From Scheffersomyces stipitis CBS 6054 (Eukaryota > Ascomycota > Pichiomycetes > Serinales > Debaryomycetaceae): a stretch of DNA of 64,000 nucleotides. Made by a program: the position numbers and the translations under genes. The stretch is taken from the NCBI RefSeq assembly GCF_000209165.1, contig NC_009042.1, positions 682,001-746,000 of the forward strand, in the 5' to 3' direction. This document shows positions 52,401-62,130 of the stretch, piece by piece; positions within the stretch are counted from its first letter, which is position 1, and every line of letters starts with the position of its first letter. Under the pieces are notes generated by a model. It was not told the origin of the DNA. It saw nothing but the letters and a program-made list of their open reading frames with translations, and searched no databases.

Positions 52401-52430
52401 TTGACTTCACTTGACTTCACTTGACCTCAC
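52401..52430 (+). repeat. Three tandem 10-bp units upstream of the metallothionein-like gene
   Basis: TTGACTTCAC occurs twice, followed by TTGACCTCAC, in perfect register and preceded by GCAC. A period of one helical turn places the same face of each unit on one side of the DNA. It is about 570 bp upstream of the ATG at 53003. Confidence 0.7.
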
Positions 52431-53002
52431 TTCTTACTTTTGAAGAACTTTCTCTCCTGGTTTTTTGCATTTTTAAGTTTTTCTACTTCTCTCTCTTGGC
52501 ACTTGTCTCGCTTTTCACTTCATCTCCCGTGATTCTTTACTCTTTAAGGACACTTCAAAAATGCTATCCAATGAGAATCTTCTAAAATGAGCCCAAAAGT
52601 TTTAGCCAATTCGTGTCTTCTCTAGTGAATGACGATGTGAATGTTACCCCCTCAGCAATATTAACTTGTGCGGAGTGGTTTTCGTAGTCTCTGTTTCTGG
52701 GGCATGGGCCTTTGAAAGCGCTTTTCTGAAGCGCAAGTAGTCCTCTCATTTTGGCAGGTGGAAAATCGTCCAATATAGATGCCGCCTAATCGCGCCTAAA
52801 ACGGAAACTGGATCCGTTTATCAACTATCAGTGAAAAATTGTACTAATAAAATTGTAGATTTAAGAATCAACGGTTTTCCACTTTCTCTTAGATCCTCAA
52901 CTTCAGTTTGGTGCTCTTCTTAAGTTATCAAGATTCATCTTATCGACCTTATAGAAATAATCTATTCCCATAAATCTCAGCCTAATATATCTAAAAGTCA
53001 AC

Positions 53003-53140
53003 ATGTGCGGAAAGAATTCTACTGTGACTATGTCATCTACATCTTCCACCACCTCTAAGCCAAGCAAGGGTTGTTGTGGAGCCTCTTGCAAGTGTGGTTC
53101 TGGCTGCACCTGTGCCTCGTGCAACACTACTAAGTTGTAG
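53003..53140 (+). CDS. Metallothionein-like protein, 45 residues
   Basis: The ATG at 53003 opens 45 codons to TAG at 53138. After MCGKNSTVTM and a Ser/Thr-rich spacer (SSTSSTTSKPSKG), residues 24-40 read CCGASCKCGSGCTCASC, with seven cysteines in CC, CXC and CXXC patterns, plus Cys2. This spacing is typical of copper- or cadmium-binding metallothioneins. It is short, so length filters easily miss it. The ending NTTKL is unremarkable. I do not know a direct ortholog. Catalase, another stress gene, lies downstream. Start and frame are clear; the metal ligand is inference. Confidence 0.8.
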   Translation: MCGKNSTVTMSSTSSTTSKPSKGCCGASCKCGSGCTCASCNTTKL

Positions 53141-53346
53141 TTCACAGATTTCAAAATGTCATAACTGAGACAAAGATGGCTGGAAAGTGCCAAATAGATA
53201 AAGAATAATTTCAGCGAGACTGAGTCCGCTATTGGGTAGTCAAAGGTTACGTGTTCATAGCAATAAACATTAATACGGAAAGGAATGTAGTAACATGATA
53301 TTGTAGAAGTTGGAAAGAAAATGCATAATAAGTAAGGAATGTAGAG

Positions 53347-53553
53347 CTATTTTGGCGAACCTCTTTTTGCAAAATAACTATCTATTGAAGAAAGTGAGCT
53401 AGCGAGAAGAATCAAATACTCCTGAACAAAGTAATACCACAAGAATTGTACTATGAATGCTACCACTATATCATAAAAACGAAGAAAAGTACTGGTAAAT
53501 GACAATGCTTCTACTCTTCCTACTCTTATTTCAACAGTTTCATAATTATTCAT
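53347..53553 (-). CDS. Possible small single-pass membrane protein, 68 residues
   Basis: An ATG at 53553 opens 68 codons just beyond the 3' end of catalase. The middle (IVVAFIVQFLWYYFVQEYLI) is strongly hydrophobic and long enough for a membrane helix, and the tail SYFAKRGSPK is basic. I recognise no family, and AT-rich DNA often encodes such stretches by chance, so this is only a candidate. Confidence 0.3.
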   Translation of the reverse strand: MNNYETVEIRVGRVEALSFTSTFLRFYDIVVAFIVQFLWYYFVQEYLILLASSLSSIDSYFAKRGSPK

Positions 53554-53589
53554 AATTTAAATAAATACACAGAAAAGTTAATCAGATGC

Positions 53590-55050
53590 TTACTTTCTTG
53601 GAGACAATTGCAAGGTTTCCTTCTTAATGGCAGCGCCCAAGTCTGGGTGGACCTTGGAGAACATTTCAAACACTCTGTCTTGGATGTGAGCGTCAGCAGC
53701 AGCAACATGCACTGAGACGTTGTGGGCCAAATGGGCCTGTTGGTTAGGATATCTCTTCAAGACATTGTACAAAGCTGTGGCTTGCTTGAAGTCTTCATCA
53801 GTGTACTTCCAGTGGAATGGACAAGCAGCACCTTCCCAGACTTCTTGTTCTTCTTGCAAGGCGAATTGCTTGAATTCAACAGGCTTAGAAGTGTCCAAGT
53901 AGTTTGGAGTGCTTCCCAAATTGCCGTTCACGTTCATGTGACCGTCTCTCATGTGTGGGTTGTAGACAGCGCCTGTAACTGGACAGTTGACAGGAATCTG
54001 GGTGTAGTTTGTACCCAATCTGTGTCTGTGTGTGTCGGCATAAGAGAACAATCTCGATTGCAAAACTGGGTCAGCCGATGGTTCCATGTATGGAACAGTG
54101 TGGGCTGGAGAGAAGGCAGCTTGTTCAACTTCGGCAAAGTAGTTCTTTGGGTTTTCGTTAAGTTGGAACTTACCGAATCTTCTCAAAGGATAATCGCTGT
54201 GAGGCCAGACCTTGGTCAAGTCAAAGACTGAGAATGGAGCGTTCTTGGCCTGTTCTTGAGTCATGGTCTGCACATAACAAGTCCACGATGGACCGTTGCC
54301 TGCAGCGATGTTCTTGAACAAGTCTTCTTGGGCATAGTCTGGGTTTGAACCGGCCAAGGCACCAGCCTCTTCGTTCGACAAAGTCTTGATACCCTGGTCA
54401 GAAATAAAGTGGACCTGCACGTAGAACCATTCACCCTTCTTGTTGGACCACTTGTAGGTGTGTCCAGAGTAACCGTTCATTTCTCTGTAGGAAGCTGGGG
54501 TACCTCTGTCGGAGAAAAGAATACAAACTTGGTGGATGGCTTCCTGGTTGGTGGTCAAATAGTCCCAGAACATGTTAGCATCCTTCAAGTGGGTCTCTGG
54601 GTTTCTCTTTTGGGTGTGGATGAAGTGAGGGAACTTGGAAGGGTCTCTGATGAAAAAGACTGGAGTGTTGTTGTAGACCAAGTCTAAGTTACCTTCTTCG
54701 GTGTAGAACTTGGTAGCGAAACCTCTTGGGTCTCTAGCGGTGTCAGCAGAACCGGCTTCACCACCAACAGTGGAGAAACGGGTGAAAACCTTGGTCTTCT
54801 TACCGATGGTGTCCAAGAAAGCGGCACCACAGACATCTGTGATGTCGTCTGTGACTTCGAAAACACCGTAGGCACCGGATCCCTTGGCATGGACAACTCT
54901 TTCTGGGATTCTTTCTCTGTCGAAGTGGGCAAGAGAGTCAATCAAGTTGAAGTCCTGCAACAAGAGAGGACCGTGCTTGCCGATTCTCTGGGTAGCAAAG
55001 GCGTCGCCTGGGATGGGACAGCCATTGGAGTTGGTGAAGACAGGAGCCAT
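53590..55050 (-). CDS. CTA1: Catalase
   Basis: This 486-residue heme catalase breaks down hydrogen peroxide. The catalytic His54 lies in RERIPERVVHAKGSGAYG, and the proximal tyrosine motif is RLFSYADTHRHRLG. VFFIRDPSKFPHFIHTQKR and DLTKVWPHSDYPLR are also typical. The C-terminus, LQLSPRK, is not a standard SKL-type peroxisomal signal, so any peroxisomal import would use another signal. The open frame reaches an ATT at 55089; the first ATG at 55050 (MAPVFTNSNG) is used. Codon bias is strong. The promoter has TCACGTGA at 55119-55126 and a cluster of CCCCT/AGGGG stress motifs near 55871-55900. Confidence 0.95.
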   Translation of the reverse strand: MAPVFTNSNGCPIPGDAFATQRIGKHGPLLLQDFNLIDSLAHFDRERIPERVVHAKGSGAYGVFEVTDDITDVCGAAFLDTIGKKTKVFTRFSTVGGEAGSADTARDPRGFATKFYTEEGNLDLVYNNTPVFFIRDPSKFPHFIHTQKRNPETHLKDANMFWDYLTTNQEAIHQVCILFSDRGTPASYREMNGYSGHTYKWSNKKGEWFYVQVHFISDQGIKTLSNEEAGALAGSNPDYAQEDLFKNIAAGNGPSWTCYVQTMTQEQAKNAPFSVFDLTKVWPHSDYPLRRFGKFQLNENPKNYFAEVEQAAFSPAHTVPYMEPSADPVLQSRLFSYADTHRHRLGTNYTQIPVNCPVTGAVYNPHMRDGHMNVNGNLGSTPNYLDTSKPVEFKQFALQEEQEVWEGAACPFHWKYTDEDFKQATALYNVLKRYPNQQAHLAHNVSVHVAAADAHIQDRVFEMFSKVHPDLGAAIKKETLQLSPRK

Positions 55051-56694
55051 TGTGACAGTAGAATTAGTAGGCAGTGATATTAGAAACAATCAATAGTAGT
55101 GAATGGTACTGGTGTAGATTCACGTGACGCTAGAGCGATGGAGATGAGTTAAGGAGTTGAGTAACAGAGCAATTGACTCGGCGGTACTCAATGGAAACTA
55201 ATTGGTTACTAATCGTGGTACCGTCTGTGGTCAGAATTTTTCAGACATTTCCGTCCCATTATATACTGCTGCTGGCGTTCGGATCGAGAGCGGGGAGCCG
55301 TGGCTCGCATTATCAATCACACCTGGGTCCAGACTCCTTAGTCCTGCCGCTTAGTTATGGAGTTCCCGTGATTGGACTGAGGGACCTCGGAAGAGGCCGT
55401 GTGCAGGTGTGAGCTTCCGCCCAATTCTGGGGTAGCTGATTCATTTCCAGGCATCTCGGCCTATGTCATGGTACCAAGCAGCACGAATTGTTAGAGCATC
55501 ACGTTGTGCCAATTATCACGCTATATTACCAGTTTCACAGTGGCAGACTGTGCAGCATGTCGTCACAGCTCTGGAGAGCTCATCACGGGATTTTCTTCGT
55601 AAATCATCATTTTCTCAGATTTTCCACAAATTCCCTCTCTGGCAGTATGCAACAGAATCAATCTATTTAATCTTATCATATTTTCTGTCACCCGCTTTCC
55701 ACCCAGCCAATCGCCGTCGCGCCCATGATGACGTCTTCCAGCTTACAGCACGGTTATGATCTCGAGCTCCATTTCATAAACACCCATACATCTCATTGTT
55801 GGGCCAGCTTTTACCTGACTTCTTCTCGCTGGCCCTCACCTCTCGCTCCACCGGCAGTGCTCTCGAAGCTCCCCTACCCCTAAAGCATGTGAACCAGGGG
55901 CTCCTTGTCTCCGCCATATGGCCCAATCCGATTTTTGTGCACTGCGCGCGCCAGCAGGCTCCGATATCTGCGAAAAAATAGTGTCTTTTTTCCCTGTCAA
56001 AATCTCTTTATCCGCCAGAGTCTGCACGACGCTACCACTCCAGTTCTACCCCGTCTTTTTGCAATCTGTTCGCTCATAACCCGTAATACCCCAACGGCCA
56101 TTGGCCACGTAGACACATCCAGACTGTCCCAGACAGCGCAGCACGCTTCTCGCTGTTCCCTCGCATTGCTGCTCCTATCCCACTCAGCAGTCTCCTCACC
56201 ATCTCGTCGTAGACCTCTCAACCGTGAGCCCACTCTCGCTTCCATCTCTACATGGCAACACCATCCCTGGTCATCGCACCATTGTGCAGTCATCTTATAT
56301 TCTGTAGCTATCCTATCTACTGTGTAGCGGTCTTTGTGTCGGTGTCCAATCCCCAACGTCTTTCCACAAGCGGATTACTAATCGCAGTCTAGATCTGCCC
56401 ATTCGTATCGTCTGTCAGCATCTGTATAGTTTCTCCAATCTGACATGCTGAGATGTTCCGGCCGGAAAAACATCACCTATCAGATCCAGCTCGCTCAGCA
56501 ATCGCGATCTAGACTCGTTTAGTCAGCAATCAACCGGCTAGCAGTCTTGTCGGATAATAGCCATAGCTTCCGATTCCACGAATGTAGCAAGCCGTAGTCA
56601 GACAATCACAACAATTGTCATACTGTTATGATAGATATAGCAATAGTTACCATTGATAGTGCTGTAATGAGTAATCGTCACGTAAGCGAATTGC
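55051..56694. other. Long promoter region of catalase
   Basis: These 1.64 kb lie between catalase and the 3' end of RAI1 and have no supported gene. They contain the E-box and stress motifs described separately, CCAAT at 55707-55711, and GC-richer pyrimidine tracts at about 55800-56330. Confidence 0.5.
55871..55900. promoter_or_regulatory. Cluster of three stress response elements
   Basis: CCCCT at 55871-55875 and 55877-55881 and AGGGG at 55896-55900 match the STRE bound by Msn2/Msn4-type factors. They are about 820-850 bp upstream of the catalase start. Confidence 0.5.
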
Positions 56695-57885
56695 TCACTT
56701 TTGGATGCTTTCTCTCCATTGCTTGAATTCCGAGGTCAACATCTCGCCGTTTCTCAACCTACTATTCTCATTACCCATCAACTCTCTTAACGTGAAAGTT
56801 CTTGTGCTTGGATCAAAACTCACTCGATAGGCCTTGGAAGTATCGTCTCTTGGAATCTCCTGCAAGAGCCATTCAATGACTGCTCCATACCATTTCAAGG
56901 CAGTGGTACAGTTGATCTTTCCCCCGGATTTGTTCTCAGTAAGCGCATTGTTCTTGATTAGCAACGGGATCTCCTCCGTCTTGTACAACTCGACGTCGCG
57001 CAAGAAGAACGAATCGTCACGGAATCCGTACACCACTTTACGGATACCCATCAAGAAACACTGGGCCCACGTCTTGAACAACTTCTTTTCAAAGTTGACC
57101 ACCTGGCCGTTCGACTCCAATATTCTAGTTGTCTTCAACTCCATATAATGTGAAAGAACATCTTTTCCGTCTTCTGGAATATAGTCCCACACACAGTCCA
57201 CTTCTCCTGCCAAAAGCATCTTGGCCTCACCAATGCCAGTCTTTATTACTGAAATATACTGTTCGTAGTTGTTCACCATTTTCTTGCCTCTTTTATCGAT
57301 TTGTTGACGACTACAGTCGGCCCAGGGCTTGGGCAATGTGGCTATGGCTTCAAACTTGTATCCGCTAAATTCACACCGCTTCATGTGATCATACTTTTCT
57401 GGAGTCATACTCTGTTGTTTGTGCTCGTCTTCTTCTTTTCTTCTTGCCAATTCGATCTCCTCGTCGCTGTTGATAAACAATTGTCCATCATAGGCTAGTA
57501 CATTGAGATCTACAGGGTCGTTCAAGTTGTATGGTAAAGCAAGCAATTTAGTCATTAACCCTCGGTATGTGATGATATCTACATTTACTTTTTCGCCGTT
57601 GTTGTGTTCTTGCTCATACTTCGTGAGTGCCGTAAGCAAACACTTCATATCCAGCATGTTCTTCTCTTCTGGGATTTTTTTGAATTTGGCGTACCCAGCT
57701 TGCAAGTCGATGCTTCCATCAATCTTGGAGTCTGGCAAGTAGTAGTACGATACGTTTTCGTCTTTGACTATTTTCTGGTCGTACACGAATTCGCCGTCTA
57801 TGTCTCGAGCAAAAGCAAAAATCTCTTTAGGCTGCTTGAGAGCAGTCGTTTTTGCCCTACTCTGGAGCGATAAGGTTTTCATCAT
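56695..57885 (-). CDS. RAI1: Decapping nuclease Rai1
   Basis: Rai1 (DXO family) partners with the exonuclease Rat1, hydrolyses unmethylated or incompletely capped RNA 5' ends, and aids rRNA processing. The 396-residue protein shows SYYYLPDSKIDGSIDLQAGY, CEFSGYKFEAIATLPKPW, the metal-binding GEVDCVWDY near residue 226 and MELKTTR, then FLMGIRKVVYGFRDD. These acidic residues form the catalytic centre in the family. The length is normal (387 in S. cerevisiae). There are two adjacent ATG codons at 57885 and 57882; the first is listed. The promoter has an RRPE-like and a PAC-like element 53-75 bp upstream. Confidence 0.93.
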   Translation of the reverse strand: MMKTLSLQSRAKTTALKQPKEIFAFARDIDGEFVYDQKIVKDENVSYYYLPDSKIDGSIDLQAGYAKFKKIPEEKNMLDMKCLLTALTKYEQEHNNGEKVNVDIITYRGLMTKLLALPYNLNDPVDLNVLAYDGQLFINSDEEIELARRKEEDEHKQQSMTPEKYDHMKRCEFSGYKFEAIATLPKPWADCSRQQIDKRGKKMVNNYEQYISVIKTGIGEAKMLLAGEVDCVWDYIPEDGKDVLSHYMELKTTRILESNGQVVNFEKKLFKTWAQCFLMGIRKVVYGFRDDSFFLRDVELYKTEEIPLLIKNNALTENKSGGKINCTTALKWYGAVIEWLLQEIPRDDTSKAYRVSFDPSTRTFTLRELMGNENSRLRNGEMLTSEFKQWRESIQK

Positions 57886-58637
57886 TGTGTATGGCTGTGT
57901 TCAGATTAGAAAGAAGGGTATAGTTGTAGTATGGATTGAATTTTTCAGATAGTGCGATGGGGACTGTATGAAAAGTGAAGTAGGCTCCATAGTGAGTTCT
58001 AACAGTAAGAATTAAGAGCAAATAAGCTATGTAGAAGTTGTTACAGAAGATGGTGAATGTGACACTAATAATGACTTACAGTAGACTAAATTTGGAGTAT
58101 AAAATAGTGCATTTCGAAAACCAGAACTTCAAAGTATGCTTCTATAACATTTTGAGAGGCCGTTAAGAGACTACACTATAATTTAATATATAATAGAACT
58201 TTAGTAGAACTCTTCGAAGTGAACAACGACCTGCCTATTTGAAACAAGAATTGTTTTGCACAATCACCAGTGATGGCTCCTAAATGTTAAATAGATGGGT
58301 TATTACATTTTCTCGTTCGTATTTCGCAACTTTTCGCAGCCTTTCACACTCAACACCCTCAACACGGACTATACAAACAGCTAACATACCACTGATTGAC
58401 GAGCAGAAGAATATCACACACTTCTACCACCAAGTTAACCAATTCAACCAATAACTGCCAAACTTCCAAATTTATTTCAACCCTTTACTACTCCAACTCT
58501 CAACCTTCAGCACTTCTCTATACTTCAAGAATTTAGCCTCCTGCACACTAAGTGAAAAATTCATTCACCAACCCTCATATAGAATCCAATATCTAATTCT
58601 ATCAATCTTCACTTCTCCATTTACATCACTACACAAC
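57886..58637. other. Divergent promoter of RAI1 and MRPL19
   Basis: The 752-bp interval has no supported gene. Towards MRPL19 it becomes C/A- and T-rich (CACACTCAACACCCTCAACAC), like a yeast 5' leader. Confidence 0.45.
57938..57960. promoter_or_regulatory. RRPE-like and PAC-like elements upstream of RAI1
   Basis: GAATTTTTCA at 57938-57947 is followed six bases later by GCGATGG at 57954-57960. The same order and orientation occur near KRR1 and EMG1. The position is only 53-75 bp from the ATG. Confidence 0.5.
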
Positions 58638-59069
58638 ATGTCTGCTAAAGGTGCCATGATCAAGTTAATAGTAGGAGCAGGTAAAGCTGCTCCTGCACCT
58701 CCTGTTGGTCCAGCTTTGGGGTCGAAAGGTGTGAAAGCCATTGACTTCTGTAAGGAATTCAATGCAAGAACTGCCCACTACACTCCAGGTATTCCAATTC
58801 CTTGTGTGCTCACTGTTAAGCCAGATAGATCGTTCACATTTGAGATGAAGTCTCCTCCTACATCCTGGTTGCTCATGGAAGCAGCTGGAATCTCCAAGGG
58901 AGCTGGAAAGCCGGGCCACGAAGCTGCCGGTGAGGTTTCGTTGAAACATATTTATGAAATCGCTAAGATTAAGAAAACCGACGAAAGGCACAAAGACGTC
59001 GATCTCCAGGCTATTGTAGGCGCCGTTCTTTCCACAGCAGAAGTCATCGGTGTATCTGTAGTTCCATAA
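58638..59069 (+). CDS. MRPL19: Mitochondrial large-subunit ribosomal protein uL11m
   Basis: The 143-residue protein is a bacterial-type L11 of the mitochondrial ribosome. Typical stretches are [52 protein letters not shown] and the C-terminal RNA-binding part ([14 protein letters not shown] and [20 protein letters not shown]). L11 binds the GTPase-associated region of the large rRNA. There is almost no cleavable presequence: the L11 fold starts by about residue 7. Homology to the bacterial and organellar form, not the longer cytosolic eL/uL11, marks it as mitochondrial. It converges on the SAT4-like kinase. Confidence 0.92.
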   Translation: MSAKGAMIKLIVGAGKAAPAPPVGPALGSKGVKAIDFCKEFNARTAHYTPGIPIPCVLTVKPDRSFTFEMKSPPTSWLLMEAAGISKGAGKPGHEAAGEVSLKHIYEIAKIKKTDERHKDVDLQAIVGAVLSTAEVIGVSVVP

Positions 59070-59538
59070 ACCCACTCAGACATAGCATTCGATTACTACT
59101 GTTTCATTATTGGTTCTTCTCCTGTAAATTAGCTGACTAGCTCAGGCCATCCTCTGTAAATAAGATTAATAGACAAGTTCTAAAGATGTGATGTAGGTAT
59201 ATATATAGACAAAAACCACTAACACGATTTGACTAGTGTAGAACTACCGTTCTCTATAGACTTGTTTTTAGTTATTTCCAACACTGGGTACTGCTCACAG
59301 TCTCTCATACAAGTACTGCTATTCTTCTATTTTCAATATCTAAATCCTAGTGCTGCTGTACACAACAGTGTAGTCATCTACGATTTCAAACTACACATTA
59401 TCAATAAAAGATTTTGAATACTACTTCATGAACTAAACTGATATATGTAAGGATGCGTTCTCAGTGAAAACGACTATCGTAAGAAATACATGCACTTTTT
59501 TTGGTCAATTTTTGATAAATGTGAATGTCTCGCACTCT
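59070..59538. other. Intergenic region, convergent 3' ends of MRPL19 and the SAT4-like kinase
   Basis: These 469 bp are AT-rich 3' flanking sequence. I see no gene or structured element. Confidence 0.45.
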
Positions 59539-62130
59539 CTACTTCTTCTTGTTCTTTTCAAACGCAGCTATGTGTGCCTTGGATTGGTCCACTTTGGTGT
59601 GTTCGTGGTCCTCGCAACTGACGACTTCATGAGAGCTACTTCCATCTTCAAGGACAGCTGCTTCCACTGTACACATGCTGACTGAGTTCAACCACTCGTC
59701 ATTGAAACACTCCTCGATAGAAATACGACATGCAGGCGCCAACTCCACCATTCTGCCAATCAAGGGACGGCAGTCTTCAGGCAAAGCAAGAAGCAATCTA
59801 CCAGCTCCAGTTTCAGTGGAGGTATGAGCTTTGCCTTCGCTCTTCTCAATGTTCCCAACTTCTTTGGCTACGTCTTCAAGATTGAGTCCTTCGGCAGAGT
59901 TCTCCTTGTCCTGGATGTCCTGAGGTGTTTTCTTCAACATTTCGCTGATGGGAATCATCTCTCCACGTGAGGCAAACAACTTGAAACTACTATCGGACAA
60001 CTTGGGCACTTTCCATGGGAACTTCTTCAACATCATACAGCAGTAGATGATGGCAGCAGACCACACATCTACAGGTCTGGGATCATATTTGTTGAATACA
60101 CACACCTCGGGAGCCAAGTATGGATCTGAACCTACAATGCCTTGGGACTCAATAAGAGTCTTGGTAAATGGATATGAGAAAACAACAGCTGAACCGAAAT
60201 CGATGATTTTAACAATCCCTCTGACGTCGATGACACAGTTGTCCAATTTCAAATCTCGATGCGCCAATCCCATCGAATGCAAATAGTGGATCCCGGACAA
60301 GATCTGCTTGAAGCAACAGTTGATTTCTTCACGTGACATCTTGTTAGACATTACGATAGCAAACAAGTCAAAGTCACAGTACTCCATGACTTGATAGATA
60401 CGCTCATTTTCATAACAGATTTCTACAGTTTCGATGATGTTTGGATGTTTCAAAGTGGAACCAATACAATATTCACCAGTGATCTTCTTTGCATAGTCAC
60501 GTTTTGATTCATTCTGATACTTGGCACGGAACTCTTTAACAGCAAACACCTTCTTATCTGATAACCGGTTGACCAACTTGACTGCTCCACCAGCTCCGGC
60601 ACCAAGTGACTCACCAAACTTTCCATACCTCTTAGAGAAAGGAAGCTGTTGTTGAGAATTGATCAACGTCAGAACAGACTGTCTTCTCTCTTGGTAGGAG
60701 ATCTTGTTCTGAAGAATAGAAGACGATCTGCTGATAGAACCACCACCCACAGTGAATCCAGTACCACCGGGAGACTGCGAGTACGAAGCGTTAGAAGACG
60801 ACGTCGAGATAGAGGGCCCATAAGATCCGGGCTGGTATCCACTACCGGGTGTGCTGATACCGGAGGTAGAGGGAATAGACACTCCAGGTGAAACTCCGGC
60901 GGATCTTAACGAGCTGGACAAGTTGGAAACGGCTGGAGAAGTAGCTTGAGGTGTATTGGACTTCTTGAAGAACCTCTTTAAGTTGGCCATAGAATTGTGT
61001 CTGGTTTGAGGGGTGAATGAAGCCTGTGACTCCAGAGAAGAAATTGAGGATGGCGAGCTGGCAATGACTTGGTCGTGGTACGAGTTGTTGTAGAACGAGC
61101 CCAAATCAGTGGAAGACGTTGATTCTCGTTTCGTGGCCGGTTTGGTCTTGTTAGAGAAAAAGTAGGAAAGACCAGACTGAGAGCCGGATCTTTGCGAAGA
61201 ACTCAAAGAAGCTGCCTGAGCAGCCTGAGCCTGTGCAACCCTCTGTTTAGAGATAACGAATCGAGGCTCAATCGCCAGCAGACTAACTTGTGGAGACTGG
61301 ATGTGAATCGACTGAATTGGCTGGCCGTTCGGCAAATTCGGAATGTGAGCTCCAGACGAAACCAGCTCCCCCAACGTCGATAGCGTCAGACTCAGAGAAT
61401 TGCTGTGGATTGATCCAGTATTTCCCATTGACAGAACTCCAGCGGTAGTGCTATTCGCTCTTCCGCCAGGAGCAGAGTACGGAATTGACGACAGTAAACT
61501 CTCTCCACCGTATCCGCCGGAAGCAAGAAACGATGAGTGAGAAACAGAGTTGTTACGAATGACTCTGGGGCTGGAGGTTGACGTAATGTTGGAAGGTCTG
61601 CTGTTAACACTACCACTGCTGTTTATGATGGCAGAAGAGTCCCGGTTCTGGAACACAGCATTGCCGTAGTTACTGGAGATTGAGTTGGCATAAGGTCTGG
61701 TGTTATTTTTGGGCGAAATAGGTGTGAAATTAGACGTTGCTCCTGGTAGAGGATCAAATCCATTAACCACTGACGTTGATTTTGGGGTTGAAGAATCTCC
61801 GTTTACCACAGAGCCGTTGGTTACGCCGTTAGTTGCATTGGTCTTGATGGAAATCGTCAACGGCGAAGCGTTGGAGCCATCATTATTATTTGATGGTGGA
61901 CGAGATTTCGAAATGCCAGAGAGATCCGAGAGTGTTCCGTTTATTCCCGGCGTGATAGTACCCAGCAGCAGCTTCTGGTCAAGTGAGACTTCTGAAGCTG
62001 ATTTCAGCAAACTGGGCAGGGTGGTAGTAGAAGACAGTTCCAGCAAGAGCTTGGTGAGCGACGAGATGGGCTGTTTCGATGACGGGTTATGGGGAGCCAC
62101 TACGGCGAAAGGAGGTTTTTCTAAGTCCAT
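59539..62130 (-). CDS. SAT4: Salt-tolerance protein kinase, Sat4/Hal5 family
   Basis: The 863-residue kinase belongs to the fungal Npr/Hal group that controls nutrient and ion transporters; Sat4 and Hal5 stabilise the Trk1 potassium transporter. The first 500 residues are Ser/Asn/Thr-rich and disordered. The kinase domain spans about 500-808: ESLGAGAGGAVKLV, FAVKEFRAKY, HRDLKLDNCVI near 625, IIDFGSAV, and DPYLAPEVCVFNKYDPRPVD. HRDLKLDN with Leu-Asp is typical of this group. An insert (about 720-780) sits near the end of the domain. SAT4 versus HAL5 is not settled. The start is the first ATG at 62130. Confidence 0.83.
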   Translation of the reverse strand: MDLEKPPFAVVAPHNPSSKQPISSLTKLLLELSSTTTLPSLLKSASEVSLDQKLLLGTITPGINGTLSDLSGISKSRPPSNNNDGSNASPLTISIKTNATNGVTNGSVVNGDSSTPKSTSVVNGFDPLPGATSNFTPISPKNNTRPYANSISSNYGNAVFQNRDSSAIINSSGSVNSRPSNITSTSSPRVIRNNSVSHSSFLASGGYGGESLLSSIPYSAPGGRANSTTAGVLSMGNTGSIHSNSLSLTLSTLGELVSSGAHIPNLPNGQPIQSIHIQSPQVSLLAIEPRFVISKQRVAQAQAAQAASLSSSQRSGSQSGLSYFFSNKTKPATKRESTSSTDLGSFYNNSYHDQVIASSPSSISSLESQASFTPQTRHNSMANLKRFFKKSNTPQATSPAVSNLSSSLRSAGVSPGVSIPSTSGISTPGSGYQPGSYGPSISTSSSNASYSQSPGGTGFTVGGGSISRSSSILQNKISYQERRQSVLTLINSQQQLPFSKRYGKFGESLGAGAGGAVKLVNRLSDKKVFAVKEFRAKYQNESKRDYAKKITGEYCIGSTLKHPNIIETVEICYENERIYQVMEYCDFDLFAIVMSNKMSREEINCCFKQILSGIHYLHSMGLAHRDLKLDNCVIDVRGIVKIIDFGSAVVFSYPFTKTLIESQGIVGSDPYLAPEVCVFNKYDPRPVDVWSAAIIYCCMMLKKFPWKVPKLSDSSFKLFASRGEMIPISEMLKKTPQDIQDKENSAEGLNLEDVAKEVGNIEKSEGKAHTSTETGAGRLLLALPEDCRPLIGRMVELAPACRISIEECFNDEWLNSVSMCTVEAAVLEDGSSSHEVVSCEDHEHTKVDQSKAHIAAFEKNKKK

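Larger units (their letters stand above)
51066..53002. other. Long intergenic region upstream of the LEA-like and metallothionein genes
   Basis: The 1.94 kb region serves two divergent genes. It contains TGACGTCA at 51342-51349 and a 10-bp tandem repeat at 52401-52430. Open frames such as 51976-52158 begin at GTG and show no family features. Confidence 0.5.

Noticed and set aside
53722..54231. 169-codon + strand frame
   Set aside because: It is the antisense shadow of catalase, whose codon bias keeps the opposite strand open.
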